Shown here: piece after piece, positions 11,201 through 19,685 of the stretch
Layout: every line of letters begins with the position of its first letter
Numbering within the stretch: the stretch's first letter is position 1
DNA from: Schizochytrium sp. CCTCC M209059
Lineage: Eukaryota; Sar; Bigyra; Thraustochytrida; Thraustochytriidae
Reading direction: 5' to 3'
Length of the DNA: 64,000 nucleotides
Assembly: GCA_000818945.1 (NCBI GenBank)
Contig: KN805379.1
Location: 719,508 to 783,507 of the forward strand
The notes under the pieces: generated by a model
What the model saw: the letters and a program-made list of their open reading frames with translations, nothing else
Told to the model about the DNA's origin: nothing
Databases searched by the model: none
Translations under genes and position numbers: made by a program

Positions 11201-11456
11201 CATACGGGGTATCTCGCGCCTTTGGCCTTGCCCGGGCAGCCTTTGCTCGCGCCCCTGCTTCGTCCCGCACGGCGGGCTTGCCTCGACGAGTTTTGCCTTC
11301 GCCATCTCCAATATCGTCAACTTCGTCGGCGTGCCTGCCGTCCTCGTCACGGTTTAGGACAAGGAGCTCGGCGCCATCGGACTCGCTCGCGCCCGACCCG
11401 CTCCCGGCGTCGCTGCTGTCCACGGCCTCGCTTTGCCGCGCCGCGGGATCCTCCAT
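5235..11456 (-). CDS. Giant coiled-coil protein (2073 aa) with acidic C-terminal third
   Basis: A single uninterrupted exon. Residues 1-110 are acidic and low complexity. From about 120 to 1300 the sequence is near-continuous coiled coil, dense in Glu, Arg, Ala and Leu with heptad-like runs such as LDARAADLDAREQDL. A Gly/Ala-rich break lies near residue 1140. The last third is low complexity: a Ser/Ala-Pro region near 1430, then long Asp/Glu tracts that include a tandem FDNEDDND unit, and a short final coil. No motor, kinase or membrane domain is visible. Proteins of this shape are often centrosomal, basal-body, Golgi-tether or nuclear-scaffold components, but nothing here decides between these. 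The start ATG at 11456 lies in a GC-rich context 476 bp from the divergent ankyrin gene. Confidence 0.85.
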   Translation of the reverse strand: MEDPAARQSEAVDSSDAGSGSGASESDGAELLVLNRDEDGRHADEVDDIGDGEGKTRRGKPAVRDEAGARAKAARARPKARDTPYATVLTESDAEVSSVSIGSTFSDRRGGVPRVGTLLTRVGEAFEMELLEQHQELLTRTDALRNEERALASRVDGLQIEAGRLEATSQQNKLEAAQAANALAKLREEAARVETAQQALSARMDRVRAQEDEAARRVRDAEQIRTQLEAELIKARKAANSAKARQRECDASMAEVIAERERQRYDSTRAKADVARMRADWEAACREERLELERKHSEAVEARLAADARLRAAESAEAGIAARERALRDARSLQVEVREEQFKLDASRASLQKATKDLEKEKAEWRRERGSLQEAEQEIARLKTLLTRAQADAQRLDSLAADEAKNAREAARLEAQALEIENRLARVRDREAAVAGVEGERKRMLDAIQSARKELADAIEARRKATLAERVAHEAERRLVKDAERLRADRARFGDLEARAKDLEAQASHLAAAKKDLEAEKNTIATLRSQVDEEAANLESFKQTLEAREKAVTKSQEVAQRESDRIEAERAQLEMDRREHDLACTAQREAAEQAKSALADDRRRLDHEREVLASDLATVKSEAEALKSREKELHEREAELEKRERDLTTNQEALLQRQKQFEEEIGLWHQEQLALKHEAEETLRDLEQEREQATVEHQRAQLLRERQAELVANLEQRSAQVIRDREDVDSRKAKLDRAEQEAARLESETMTLRSELEERLAHAKDREAALERAENDLAGRLQSVKEAEDKLRADTSLWQDADGALLDERANLDRKEMDLDARAADLDAREQDLDARHGECDERERAMANRELRLRSLREELGQDRAALDARLNAVRQAAAAEKRRAAARIARARRLDVRVREELRAASEALKQRVAEMEEREKKAAEASQALNERARVLERKERSHEDARRVFEGERSSFAAKVRALKKQMMEVRQRERKLAKRSAAVEFQAERLRDRSKRHARERAQEQSASSALAKRLEAYGQKLHDRLQSVSVREQKQRSREKLRQSAPPGIVASQAASSDRTIKELMGELKEVRSQQEKSWRRDLEDVERAQRAMESRLLDQTRALADRQRAELERLHESILQVQRKDQDLVLQKMETLVHEGSLGGAVVGKGPGGAGAPGAGQGLSDAAAAARAAAVAEVEAAKVEKERHRMLEELAAEREALQARQQWEREALEVERKELDRRIRREWEAIRKERYSALQRDEVLVSHIQDEPTRTMSGSMDGGLGAENTDGNVSPDVDALVSDAVRELVEEKTRLETELAERAAQQAQEHAKLEDERREIEEELARHREQIAREHALLESKWAALNAVELPEETTRPPKERSSLYADDENAKGSAEARDRFEPASPNVGGTLRAVDEVQSRPQNEEQQRKALASVSPSVSTSPSASPSAAASASLSASARKADSDGKEGGGNASRFTEDKKTLQSCPRGAGPPLQELQSRTPLLVARARSERERLAKAIMEKEALASRAFAENLELEADTGGFQMQSDSNAQPMLSLDDLVEDDNKDDEGNSKDGVEGEEDEDEMDEEDESEERSELSRVRQSQVTQLDTLDSQIRALLLATEASMQRLKRLNLLLVPINSEHLTESLSDDMCAVASAAVEVQTRVFKQREDLLADEELVLPSGVIDALREDALKAQKRQSSVEERFQDLIQQANRLVHLQHQRELLFANEGSNNFHHQHHHERRHELLAEDSFSEASVVPSDGDEDPSSYHEKLQNCLQMLKQSLETREQLLKEDDDALIDAGIAAATATAHGAHESSFASSGVGDDRANYEDNGDNDDDDDDDFDNEDDNDDDDFDNEDDNDDDASDADRESGSEEADDAWDSQSFDIEAEDEGSNNELNDNEEEEGEDISVRTPPRRVAGVGAFGILGTPRTNAVAMNRSPESGTLGSSFMDDGDDDGTREKEEEEEEEEGGASFAHRSRYGQTPGPWTTSGRKGNGGSATAGGLEAQSPGSQSVLGGLQEDKKEQERRLNLKLQQLSLEIALRGEGVGEDEDGEDASALEQLQAELDRVRQLLDAEDGRLDT

Positions 11457-11932
11457 CGCATCCCCGCGCGCGCGGCGCGGCCCAACGCAAGCCGCAAGCT
11501 AATCTGGGCTCTCCTCTTGCTCCTGTGCTCTCTGCTTGTTGCAGTTCTTGGCGCGGTTAACGACCGGTACCCTGATTTTGGGTGCTTCTATCCGTTGATG
11601 CTCAGGCTTAGGCTGAGCTCAGCTTAGCCGCCGATCTGAGACAGTGAAGGGACGCTTGGGTCCACGGTCGTCCTGCACTGGCAACGCGGGCTTTGCGCCC
11701 TTCTTTCTTATCAAGAATCTTGCTCGAAAACCTGCACGGCTTGAACAGACAGCGAGCGAGCGAGCGTTAGCTTGCGTTTAGCCTTTGCGTTGGCCTTTGC
11801 TTCATCCTTTGCGTTAGCCTTTGCGTTAGTTCGCTCACCGGAACGGAGCCCACGGCCGGTGGCAAACAGAACAGATCTTCTTTGTCTCAAGCGACTCTGA
11901 AGCGACATCAGAGAAATTAGACGTATCGCAGT
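11457..11932. promoter_or_regulatory. Divergent intergenic region, coiled-coil and ankyrin genes
   Basis: A 476-bp spacer, presumably with promoters for both genes. Near the ankyrin gene it carries GAGC tetramers and a 12-bp tandem array, listed separately. Nothing else is recognised. Confidence 0.45.
11751..11832 (+). repeat. GAGC tetramers followed by imperfect 12-bp tandem repeats
   Basis: Four GAGC units (about 11751-11766) are followed by roughly five imperfect copies of a 12-mer, TTTGCGTTAGCC. They lie 100-180 bp upstream of the ankyrin-gene ATG. Confidence 0.75.
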
Positions 11933-14461
11933 ATGCCTCGAGTTGGGCGTCGTGTGGCAGCAAGTGATGAAGAAGACTCGGACCTCGAAGAGACGCTTGC
12001 CGTCTCGCGACGGCGCAGACAGTATGAAAAGACTAGCGGCAAAGGCTATCGACATGAATTTAATAACCAAGATAAGGATTCTGATCAAGAAGCTAAGCGA
12101 GCGTTTAGCGAGGACGACGACAGCGATGCTGAAGATCAATATGAATTTACAGGCGAAGATGAACTAAACGGGGGTCTCAATTATGGTGCGAACATAGCTG
12201 TGACGCAACGGCGTCTAATTATTGGCAGGGGCCATGACGACATTGAAAGTAAATTGAGACGGTCGTCGGACGCTCTTCTTTCAATGTCGGCCGAGGAAAT
12301 TGCGGTATGGCGCGATCGTAGGAGCAGGAACCTCTTGCAGGTCAGTCTCGCAGCCGAGAATTTAGGTGCTGTTCGTATCGTGCTCGAGACGCTCGTGAGC
12401 CGTAAAGTGGAAGCTCGGAGACGTGAGATGGAACGTGTAGCTCGAGTGGCTCAACGAGAGACTTCCCGTTTGGAGCTTGGATCTGTGGCAAGCGCGCCTG
12501 GGACAATTTCGGCCCGTGCCAAATCTCGCAAACGAATGCGCGCTCAGCTCGCGCAGCTCTCCGAAAAATATTTCATGCGAATTGCCTGCTTTCCAGATAC
12601 ACAAGGGTGGACCGCATTTCATTACGCAGCACAGTCACGCAGCAATGCACTCGGCTTGCTTCTGGAGGGAAATCACATTGCACGACTTTCTGTACTGAGC
12701 GACACCAAACTACAGGACGCCATGTACCGAGAGCGAGCGCTCATGGTCTCTGTGCGCGATAGCACGGGTTGTACTCCTCTTCATATTGCCGCGGCACAAG
12801 GAAATGCCTCGGCGGTGCGAGCCTTACTGCGCTGGGGCGCAGATCTTCGCGTGAGAAATTTGGACGACGATCTAGCAATGGACGTCGCCGCTGACCGCGT
12901 CACAAGGCGCGCTCTTCAAGCTGGACTGCGCATGCCGAGCACTACCAGCTGCGCTGCCTTTGATGGCGATCATTCAGTCCCAGGACCAGAGATGTCACAA
13001 GGGACGGTTCAGACGCTACGAACGCTCGCTGAATGTGGTGAAGACGTCAATGAACGTTTTGGACTCTCTTTGCAGGCTTCGCTGCATGAAGCGGCCCGGG
13101 CTGGAGACTTACGCGTCGTAAAGTTCCTCGTCGAAGAGGGTGGTGGGGCGGATGTAAACCTCATTGACGCGAATGGTCGCACCGCGTTGCACCTGGCTGC
13201 TGAGCAAGCGGATGCTGTACATCGTGCTATTGCAGACGTCCTTATTCGTAATGGCGCACATCTCGATCTTACGAGCCATGCGGGGCTCACGCCCTTGCAT
13301 GCGGTGGCAGCGAGCACCATTCGTGGGGTTGATCCGCATCGTCGCGGGCGTAACAAGCGGCTCATGACAAGCCTTTTGATCCGTGCAGGTGCAAATACCG
13401 AAATCAGAACCGAAAAGGGGTTGACGCCTCTTTTAGCTGCGGCCAAGCATGGCGAGGTCAATGTTGCTTTCGAGCTCATCCTGTCGGGGTGTCAGCTTGC
13501 AGCGATGGACTCAAAGCGCTGGAATGCCCTTCATTTTGCCGCTTTCTACGGCCATCTTGAGCTCGCGCACATTCTTGCTTTTTGCGACGCCGAAATACAG
13601 CTTCTCAAGCACCAGCGCAACGCACACGACAAATTTCCGGCTGATCTTTGTCGTGACTCAGCCTTTCGTGACGCCTTACAAACGCCATGGGAGTATGCAA
13701 GCGAAGGACGGATCGATAAGCTTCGTGCTTCGCTTCGAAAGAGTCAGCAAGTGCGAAGCTGGCTACTCTATACGGAGGTCTGGCAGCGCCTTGCAGGCAA
13801 TGTGAGCCAGCAAACGCTTCGCCACAAATATACCATTTTGCACGCTGCAATTCTTGGTCAAGATCTTGCGTGCAAGCACTGCGGAGCTCGTCGTTTATCG
13901 GGAAACGCCAAGACTCTCAAGAGAGAGCGTTGTGAAAATCTGAAATCTGTGGACCAAACCGTACGCTACGTCCTTGAGCTCAAAGGCGTGTCCGTCGATG
14001 CTTCGGACGCCAAAGGTCGGACGCCGCTGATGCTTGCAGTCATGCTCGGAAGAGCTAAAGTCGCCGAGGACCTTGTTCGACGTGGTGCATCTCTTTCACA
14101 CATCGATCGTGCCGGAAATAATGTTTTACATTACGCGCACGCCTATGGTCAAGCATCCCTGGTGGACTCTCTTATTCTCACGGCGACATCGGCTGCAGCC
14201 TCTGAAGTTTCCGAAGCGTCCTTGGACCAGGAAAACCATGCAGGTCAGAAACCTCTGCAGGTTTCAGGTCTCCGGGATCGTCTCGTAGTTCCAGGCGTTA
14301 TCGAGCTTCGAAAAAACAGAGGCGATGCTGGGTCATTTGAAGTGTCGGATGATGACGAGGAGTCAAAAGAGGAGGAAGCTGGACAAGGTCCTCTGTCGCC
14401 CGATCTTTCTCGTGCAAAACGCACGCTTGCCCAGGTTGCGGCAGAGCTTGAACACGCGTAG
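11933..14461 (+). CDS. Ankyrin-repeat protein, 842 aa
   Basis: The N-terminal 110 residues are charged and rich in Asp/Glu and Arg. A basic helical segment follows (about 140-200). Ankyrin repeats are recognisable at about residues 226 (WTAFHYAA), 281 (TPLHIAAAQG), 383 (SLHEAARAG), 418 (TALHLAAEQ), 453 (TPLHAVA), 499 (TPLLAAAKHG), 531 (ALHFAAFYGH), 697 (TPLMLAVMLG) and 731 (VLHYAHAYG). The stretch at about 570-680 contains a CKHCGARR segment that might bind metal together with another ligand pair. The C terminus is acidic. No enzymatic domain is visible, so it is a likely protein-interaction scaffold of unknown partner. It is intronless, and the ATG at 11933 is the first in frame. Confidence 0.88.
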   Translation: MPRVGRRVAASDEEDSDLEETLAVSRRRRQYEKTSGKGYRHEFNNQDKDSDQEAKRAFSEDDDSDAEDQYEFTGEDELNGGLNYGANIAVTQRRLIIGRGHDDIESKLRRSSDALLSMSAEEIAVWRDRRSRNLLQVSLAAENLGAVRIVLETLVSRKVEARRREMERVARVAQRETSRLELGSVASAPGTISARAKSRKRMRAQLAQLSEKYFMRIACFPDTQGWTAFHYAAQSRSNALGLLLEGNHIARLSVLSDTKLQDAMYRERALMVSVRDSTGCTPLHIAAAQGNASAVRALLRWGADLRVRNLDDDLAMDVAADRVTRRALQAGLRMPSTTSCAAFDGDHSVPGPEMSQGTVQTLRTLAECGEDVNERFGLSLQASLHEAARAGDLRVVKFLVEEGGGADVNLIDANGRTALHLAAEQADAVHRAIADVLIRNGAHLDLTSHAGLTPLHAVAASTIRGVDPHRRGRNKRLMTSLLIRAGANTEIRTEKGLTPLLAAAKHGEVNVAFELILSGCQLAAMDSKRWNALHFAAFYGHLELAHILAFCDAEIQLLKHQRNAHDKFPADLCRDSAFRDALQTPWEYASEGRIDKLRASLRKSQQVRSWLLYTEVWQRLAGNVSQQTLRHKYTILHAAILGQDLACKHCGARRLSGNAKTLKRERCENLKSVDQTVRYVLELKGVSVDASDAKGRTPLMLAVMLGRAKVAEDLVRRGASLSHIDRAGNNVLHYAHAYGQASLVDSLILTATSAAASEVSEASLDQENHAGQKPLQVSGLRDRLVVPGVIELRKNRGDAGSFEVSDDDEESKEEEAGQGPLSPDLSRAKRTLAQVAAELEHA

Positions 14462-14650
14462 AGACAAACCACAAACAAACAGTCAAACAAAAAAACAAAT
14501 TAGCGCCTTTACCAAAATAAGAGAAGAAGAAGAAAAACAGAAACGAAACGAAATTGCATGTTTACTGTGCAAACTTGAACGTGTTGCTGCATGCGTATCT
14601 TATTTGATAGCGAGTCAACACATTGATCGGCCGGACGGAAAGAGTTTTAG

Positions 14651-14679
14651 AAGAGAGAGAGAGAGAGAAAACGAGAGAG

Positions 14680-14738
<59 letters not shown>

Positions 14739-14739
14739 G
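14651..14739 (+). repeat. GA then GAAA microsatellite
   Basis: GA dinucleotides (about 14651-14680) grade into some fourteen GAAA tetramers. The tract ends eight bases before the MYG1 stop codon, so it would be CTTT repeats in the MYG1 3' untranslated region. It lies between convergent genes. Confidence 0.9.
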
Positions 14740-14746
14740 AAAAAGA

Positions 14747-15820
14747 TCATGACTGGTTGAGAGACTGTCTGGCCATTTCGAGAACGCCCTCGTAGGTCCG
14801 GTTCCCACCAATAAAGCCAGAATTGTGGACAAAAATGCAGCCCGGAATACCCCAGGCCTCGCTGAGCGCATCGTCGCGGATGCCGCGGTATTTCTCCGGA
14901 AGCGACTTGCGGTTGGTGAAAGAGCTCTCCTCGACAGGAACACACTGGATGCGCCATGCACCATTCGAGTCCGGGTAAAGAACGTACTTGAGATCCCCCT
15001 CAGCCAGACCGTCAACGCCTTCGGTCTCGAGTGCAAAGAGGTGGCTGCGCCACGGGCACGATTCCTCGAAGCGAATAATCGCCCCGCTTGGATCGATCTC
15101 CTTGCGAGACTTGATGGCCCGCTCGACGATCTCCCGCGCAGGAAGCCAAATCTTGAGAAGCCCTTCAACGGTGTCGACGAACTCGGACAACGTCAGGCGC
15201 ATGGCCTCCTTGAACTGGCCCATCTCGCGGGCCGTCTCGTCGGCAACGGGCGGCGCATTCCAGGCAGGATTAAGAGACCCGACTCGCGCGCTGAGGTGCG
15301 TGCTCACAGAGTAGTTTTTCTCGCCCGTGTAGGCATCGATGCCGTTGTCAATGCCGTCAATATGCTCCACAAAGTTCTTGTACACGCGCTTGTAGAGAAC
15401 TTCGAGGACCTCGTCGCTCACTGTCGTCTTGGACTCCTCCGCAATGAAGCGAATAATTTCCTTGCCAAAATACTTGTAGACGAGACCTGCGCTGCTCAGC
15501 TTGGTCTTGAAATCTTCGCTGAAAAAGACGTCCTGGAACTCGCGCTGGTGATGATCGAAGCGCAGCGCGTCGGCGTCGAAGGTCCCGCCAACGTCGACCA
15601 CAATCTTGCATTGGTCGAGGACGGTACTATCACGGGTGCGCACGATGGGCAGCCCGCGGAACTGGCTCACCATTTGGAGCATGCCGCAGGCAAAGGCCTC
15701 GTCGCAGTGAAAGTGTCCATTGTGCGTGCCTACGCAGTCCGAATAGCTCGCGGCGTCCTTGGCGGGTGCCGAGACCTCCACGGCGTCCACCAGTTTCATC
15801 GCAGTCTCTTTGACGGACAT
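14747..15820 (-). CDS. MYG1: MYG1-family exonuclease (DHH-type phosphoesterase)
   Basis: 357 residues covering the whole MYG1 (UPF0160) domain. Near the N terminus is GTHNGHFHCDEAFACGML, followed by the metal-binding VVDVGG and DHHQREF motifs. The C terminus, KYRGIRDDALSEAWGIPGCIFVHNSGFIGG, is written here only as two hallmarks, GIPGCIFVHNSGF and GGNRTYEG, both typical of the family. Known MYG1 proteins are 3'-5' RNA exonucleases acting in nucleolus and mitochondria. The ATG at 15820 is the first in frame. However, the frame is open for 23 more codons with an Arg-rich, amphipathic sequence (TTLRAIQRRLLATRVAST) that resembles a mitochondrial presequence and starts only from a TTG. An upstream exon or non-AUG start could add it. 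Confidence 0.93.
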   Translation of the reverse strand: MSVKETAMKLVDAVEVSAPAKDAASYSDCVGTHNGHFHCDEAFACGMLQMVSQFRGLPIVRTRDSTVLDQCKIVVDVGGTFDADALRFDHHQREFQDVFFSEDFKTKLSSAGLVYKYFGKEIIRFIAEESKTTVSDEVLEVLYKRVYKNFVEHIDGIDNGIDAYTGEKNYSVSTHLSARVGSLNPAWNAPPVADETAREMGQFKEAMRLTLSEFVDTVEGLLKIWLPAREIVERAIKSRKEIDPSGAIIRFEESCPWRSHLFALETEGVDGLAEGDLKYVLYPDSNGAWRIQCVPVEESSFTNRKSLPEKYRGIRDDALSEAWGIPGCIFVHNSGFIGGNRTYEGVLEMARQSLNQS

Positions 15821-16752
15821 CGTGCTTGCGACCCGGGTCGCAAGCAGTCGTCGCTGGATCGCACGGAGCGTTGTGACTGCTGCGCGCAAACCTTCTCACC
15901 CCTATCTCGTCGGACGTGGGCGGAGGGAGGGCTGCTACGCGTGGCGTGTAAGCGGTGTTGAGGGAATGATTGCCAGTTGAGTTGGTCGCTCATGTTCACA
16001 CCGCGGCGAGGCCGCAGCTCTCCAAGGTCTGTGATTAACTGTAAGAACAACTTCCTGATTTGATTTGACACTGGGTCCGAGGCACGTACGTAGACGTTTC
16101 AAGAGTTGAAGAAACGGCCTCGAAAACTCGACAGACAGCAAGATCTTTTTACAGATGAACGAGCGAACCTTGCCAACAACGAAAAGCCAAAGAAGGACAA
16201 AATACCAAAAAAAATAAAAAAAATATCAATTATTGCACGAATTCGAGATGTTTTTTCGGAGACATTGATGATGGCTCAATCCTTTATTCGAGGTCGCTCA
16301 TTCATTTATACCTAGCCTTGCACCTCTTTCCTACTTTGCTTTTGTCGAGATGCTTACGATGAAAAGAAGGCCTCTCTCCTGCGAACTTGAAGAACCTTTT
16401 GCTACACCAGAAAAAAATTCCGCTCCATCACTCTCTCGACGTAAACATCACATCATTGAAAAACGACAAGCATCTCAAGTCTTGCTGCAAGACAAGCAAG
16501 ACTTTGCGTCGTGTCGCATCACGCGTCGCACGATGTCAAATTTAATGGTATGTAACATCAAAAGGAGCCGAGATTCGGCCACATTGTCGTCGCGCAGTGT
16601 GCTGTGTGTAGCGCCGTAGGCCACGTTGCAAGTAAAACAAGAAAGCCGCTCGCGGCGCTTGCGGGCTCGCTGGCTTGTCTGCGCGCCGCTGAGGCGGTCA
16701 TCTCGGCTGGCGCAGCGTGTCAAGGCAGGACACGGCGCGGGCCGCGGCAGGT
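15821..16752. other. Divergent intergenic region, MYG1 and GT60 genes
   Basis: 932 bp, AT-richer than its surroundings around 16195-16320. It presumably holds both promoters. A short frame from an ATG at 16350 to 16619 (89 residues) shows no recognisable protein sequence. I see no repeat array. Confidence 0.5.
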
Positions 16753-19290
16753 ATGTCGTCGTCCCGCGCGGCTGGCGGTCCGCAGCCATGGTGGGCGAAC
16801 CAAGGGCATAACCGTGCCATGGCGGAGCGCGCGACGCAGCTCGCGAAACAGAGAAAGAAGTGGTCGCTCGCGGGGTGCGCGCTGATCTCGTGGATGCTCG
16901 TGTACATCGCGGGCGCTTCAATGTAAGTTGCATCTCCCGGACTGACAGACATCCTTTGTTTTTCTCCTTGGTTCCTTGCTGACAAATGGCGAGCAAACCT
17001 GCGCAGCTTCATGTTCGGACGTGGCGACAGCGCCGGCGACGACGCAAGCTCGGTCCAGGCCATTGGCACTAAACGACATTTGGCAAAGTCTTGCCGCTTT
17101 TATGGCCCTGCAGACGGTTACCTTCTCGGTTGCGTACAGGACTGTATCGGATTTGCAAGGCTTGCCCCGGCACTGCATGCATGCGCGGCAGACGTTGCTT
17201 GTTCTGGTGTCACCTATGTGCCTTGGGAGCAAGAACAGCGTCGCTTTGAGCTTCGCGGTGGCAACATGCCCGTCGGGCCTCGAATGACCCCTGATGGACA
17301 GGTATCATTTGTCGTCGAAACCTGCGAAGATGGCAGACCAGGGTGGAATCCTGATGCTCCTCCAAAGCCAATCAAGAGCTCGCAGCGCGCGAAGCGCTCA
17401 TCGCAGGACCTCAGCGCGGGCCTTGTCGATGCTGCTGGCGGTGCTCTTGATGCTGCTAACGTAGACCAAGGCGCGGCAAAACGGAGGAAAAGTGGTCTTC
17501 GACAGGTAAACTCAAATGATGCCCAGCCAAATCATTTTGAAGGAGGTTCTGCGCTTGCAGCGCTCGAAGCGCGTCTTGAAGAGGAGGCAGGGGCCGTACG
17601 CTCTGATCTGACGCCTGTTGTGGAGAATCAAGAAGAAGAAGAAGAAGCAGAAGAAGAAGAAGAAGAAGAGGCCTCATATGACAAGGACGCAGAGGAAGAT
17701 GCTGAACCCCTCAATGGCGATGTCGAAAAAGAGAATGACAACAACGTCAAAGACGCTGATGCTACAGGTGCTGCTTTTGCTAGCCCGCGCGACATTGACA
17801 GCGACAATGACAAGGGTAGAGCGCAAGGGACGGATGATAATGACAGTCACGGAAACGTGGAGAACGTGGAAGAGGAGGACGAAGAGGAGGACGATGCCGA
17901 GGAGGATGAAGAGGGAAACGGGGATGAGGAAGAAGAGGGAGATAAAGACGATGACAGTAAAGTTGAAACTTCCGAAACGCACATCGAGGTTCAAGGTCCG
18001 GCAAGTGACCCCTTTAAAGAGCCTTTCGGCGACGCGTTGGGTCCGCACGTGATTGCGGAACGACCGGAAGAAAGCGCGGACTTTGAGGTCAAACTCTGGA
18101 CTCCACCTGGCGTGGATCTCGATGATGATGCTGCTGTCGATGCGGTGGGAACTTACGAAGACGGGAAACCCACAATTTTCGTTGGAATTGCATCGTATCG
18201 TGACTCGATGTGCGGCGATACACTCGAACGCGCATTGCACTGGGCCACGTATCCCGAGAGACTGCGATTTGGCGTCGCAGAACAAAATGCGCCAATTGAT
18301 GAACATTGTTTCCACGTGAAGCGACCTTGCGCTGAAGATCCCGAGCAACTGCTGTGCAAGTATCGTGCCAATATTCGCATTCATAAAGTGAGCGCTCTGG
18401 AGGCGCGCGGACCCACCTTTGGCCGCTTTCGTGCCGACAGCTTGTATCGAGGGGAGTACTATGCTTTGCAGGTAGACGCACACATGTACTTTGTCAAGGG
18501 CTGGGACGAGGATATGGTGTCGCAGTTCGAGAGCACGGGGAACGAGTACGCCGTTCTTTCCACGTACCCTTCGGACGCAGTCCGACAAAATTTTGACGAG
18601 GGAAATGCCAGGTCTTTGAGCAAGACTACCCCTGCAATTTGCGACTCGCGATTCATTGGCGACAGGCAAATGACCAAGCACAACGCGGCGCAGGAGTTCT
18701 ACCCACCGCACGACATTCCGACGCCAATCTTGCAGATTTGGTGGGCTGCAGGCGTATCATTTTCAAGAGGACACCGGATATTACGGGCGCCTTATGATTG
18801 CTGTCTCCCCATGGTGTTTGACGGCGAGGAGACCTCGATGGCATTCCGGGCGTGGACGCATGGATATGACTTTTACACTTTTCACCACAGCGTCGTCTTT
18901 CACCCCTACAACCGGAAAAACCGCCCGCCACTCTATTGGGAAAACAAAAAAGTTGATGCTAGCGCGCGCGCCCGCGATCTTGTCATGTCGGAGCGTCGTC
19001 TGCGCAAAATCTATGGTTTGGAAACGAAAGGACCGTACTTTGACAAAGACATTGAGCGTTTTGGGCTGGGAAAGCGCAGGCCGCTCGTCAAATTTTGGAA
19101 GGTTTTTGGCGTCGACTTTCGCAAGAATCGCATTCGAAATCAGTGCAGGCCAGCTACCTCCGGCGCCATTCACCGCGTGCTCACACCGTTTCTCAGACCG
19201 GATGGTAAGGGTATCGACTACACGAAGGTGAGAGACGATATGAATTTTGTCAAGGCAGGCAAACGTCAACGCAAGGGTCGCGACAAGTAA
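16753..19290 (+). CDS. GT60-type GlcNAc transferase, type II membrane protein, one intron
   Basis: The gene has two exons, 16753-16922 and 17007-19290, separated by an 84-bp GT-AG intron (GTAAGT at 16923, CGCAG before 17007). The joined frame gives 817 residues. A cytosolic tail rich in Arg and Lys is followed by one membrane span (about residues 39-60), the classic type II Golgi topology. Then comes a long, very acidic, low-complexity stem (about 215-340). The catalytic domain (about 440-720) begins PTIFVGIASYRD and includes DAHMYFVKGWD, PILQIWWAAGVSFSRG and a late FHHSVVFHPY. This matches the GlcNAc domain family that includes Skp1 polypeptide alpha-GlcNAc transferase, although that Dictyostelium enzyme is cytosolic while this one is membrane-anchored. 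The acceptor is therefore unknown. Starting at the ATG at 17011 would lose the membrane span. Confidence 0.88.
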
Positions 19291-19685
19291 TTTTTTTTTT
19301 TTTTACAATATGTTGTCTATGCACCAACGCACCAACGTACACTTACTTAACTATACCCACCGCACAGACCTGATTGACACATCGTAAAAATTACAATGGG
19401 CATTTATTGAACTTTTTTGCGAGGAAACAAATAAAGTATGCGATGGTCGTGTACCATAGATTCGGAAATGTAAAACCTCTTGTCAAGATAGCAGCATTGA
19501 GAAGAGAATCAGAGGAATAAGTGAAGGCCTTCGAGATTTGGCATCTTCTCATTTTCATCGATCATGAAAAACAAGACACAATCGACTTGCAGCTACTCAA
19601 AGCGAATTTTTTAAAAATGCAAAAAAAAATCTTGGCTTTGTGTCCTTTGAAGCAAAAAGGAAGCGTAATCTATGTGCCTCTGTTT
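19291..19685. other. Convergent intergenic region
   Basis: 395 bp between the GT60 and PhyH-like stop codons. It begins with a T13 run directly after the GT60 stop and is AT-rich, as expected for two facing 3' untranslated regions. No gene is seen. Confidence 0.5.

Noticed and set aside
14825..15961. 378-residue + strand frame opposite MYG1
   Set aside because: Antisense shadow caused by codon bias; the minus strand carries a complete recognised family.
16350..16619. 89-residue + strand frame in the MYG1/GT60 spacer
   Set aside because: Basic, low-information sequence without a family signature or the usual third-position bias.
17674..18711. 345-residue minus-strand frame opposite the GT60 gene
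   Set aside because: Antisense shadow; the + strand has the conserved transferase motifs.
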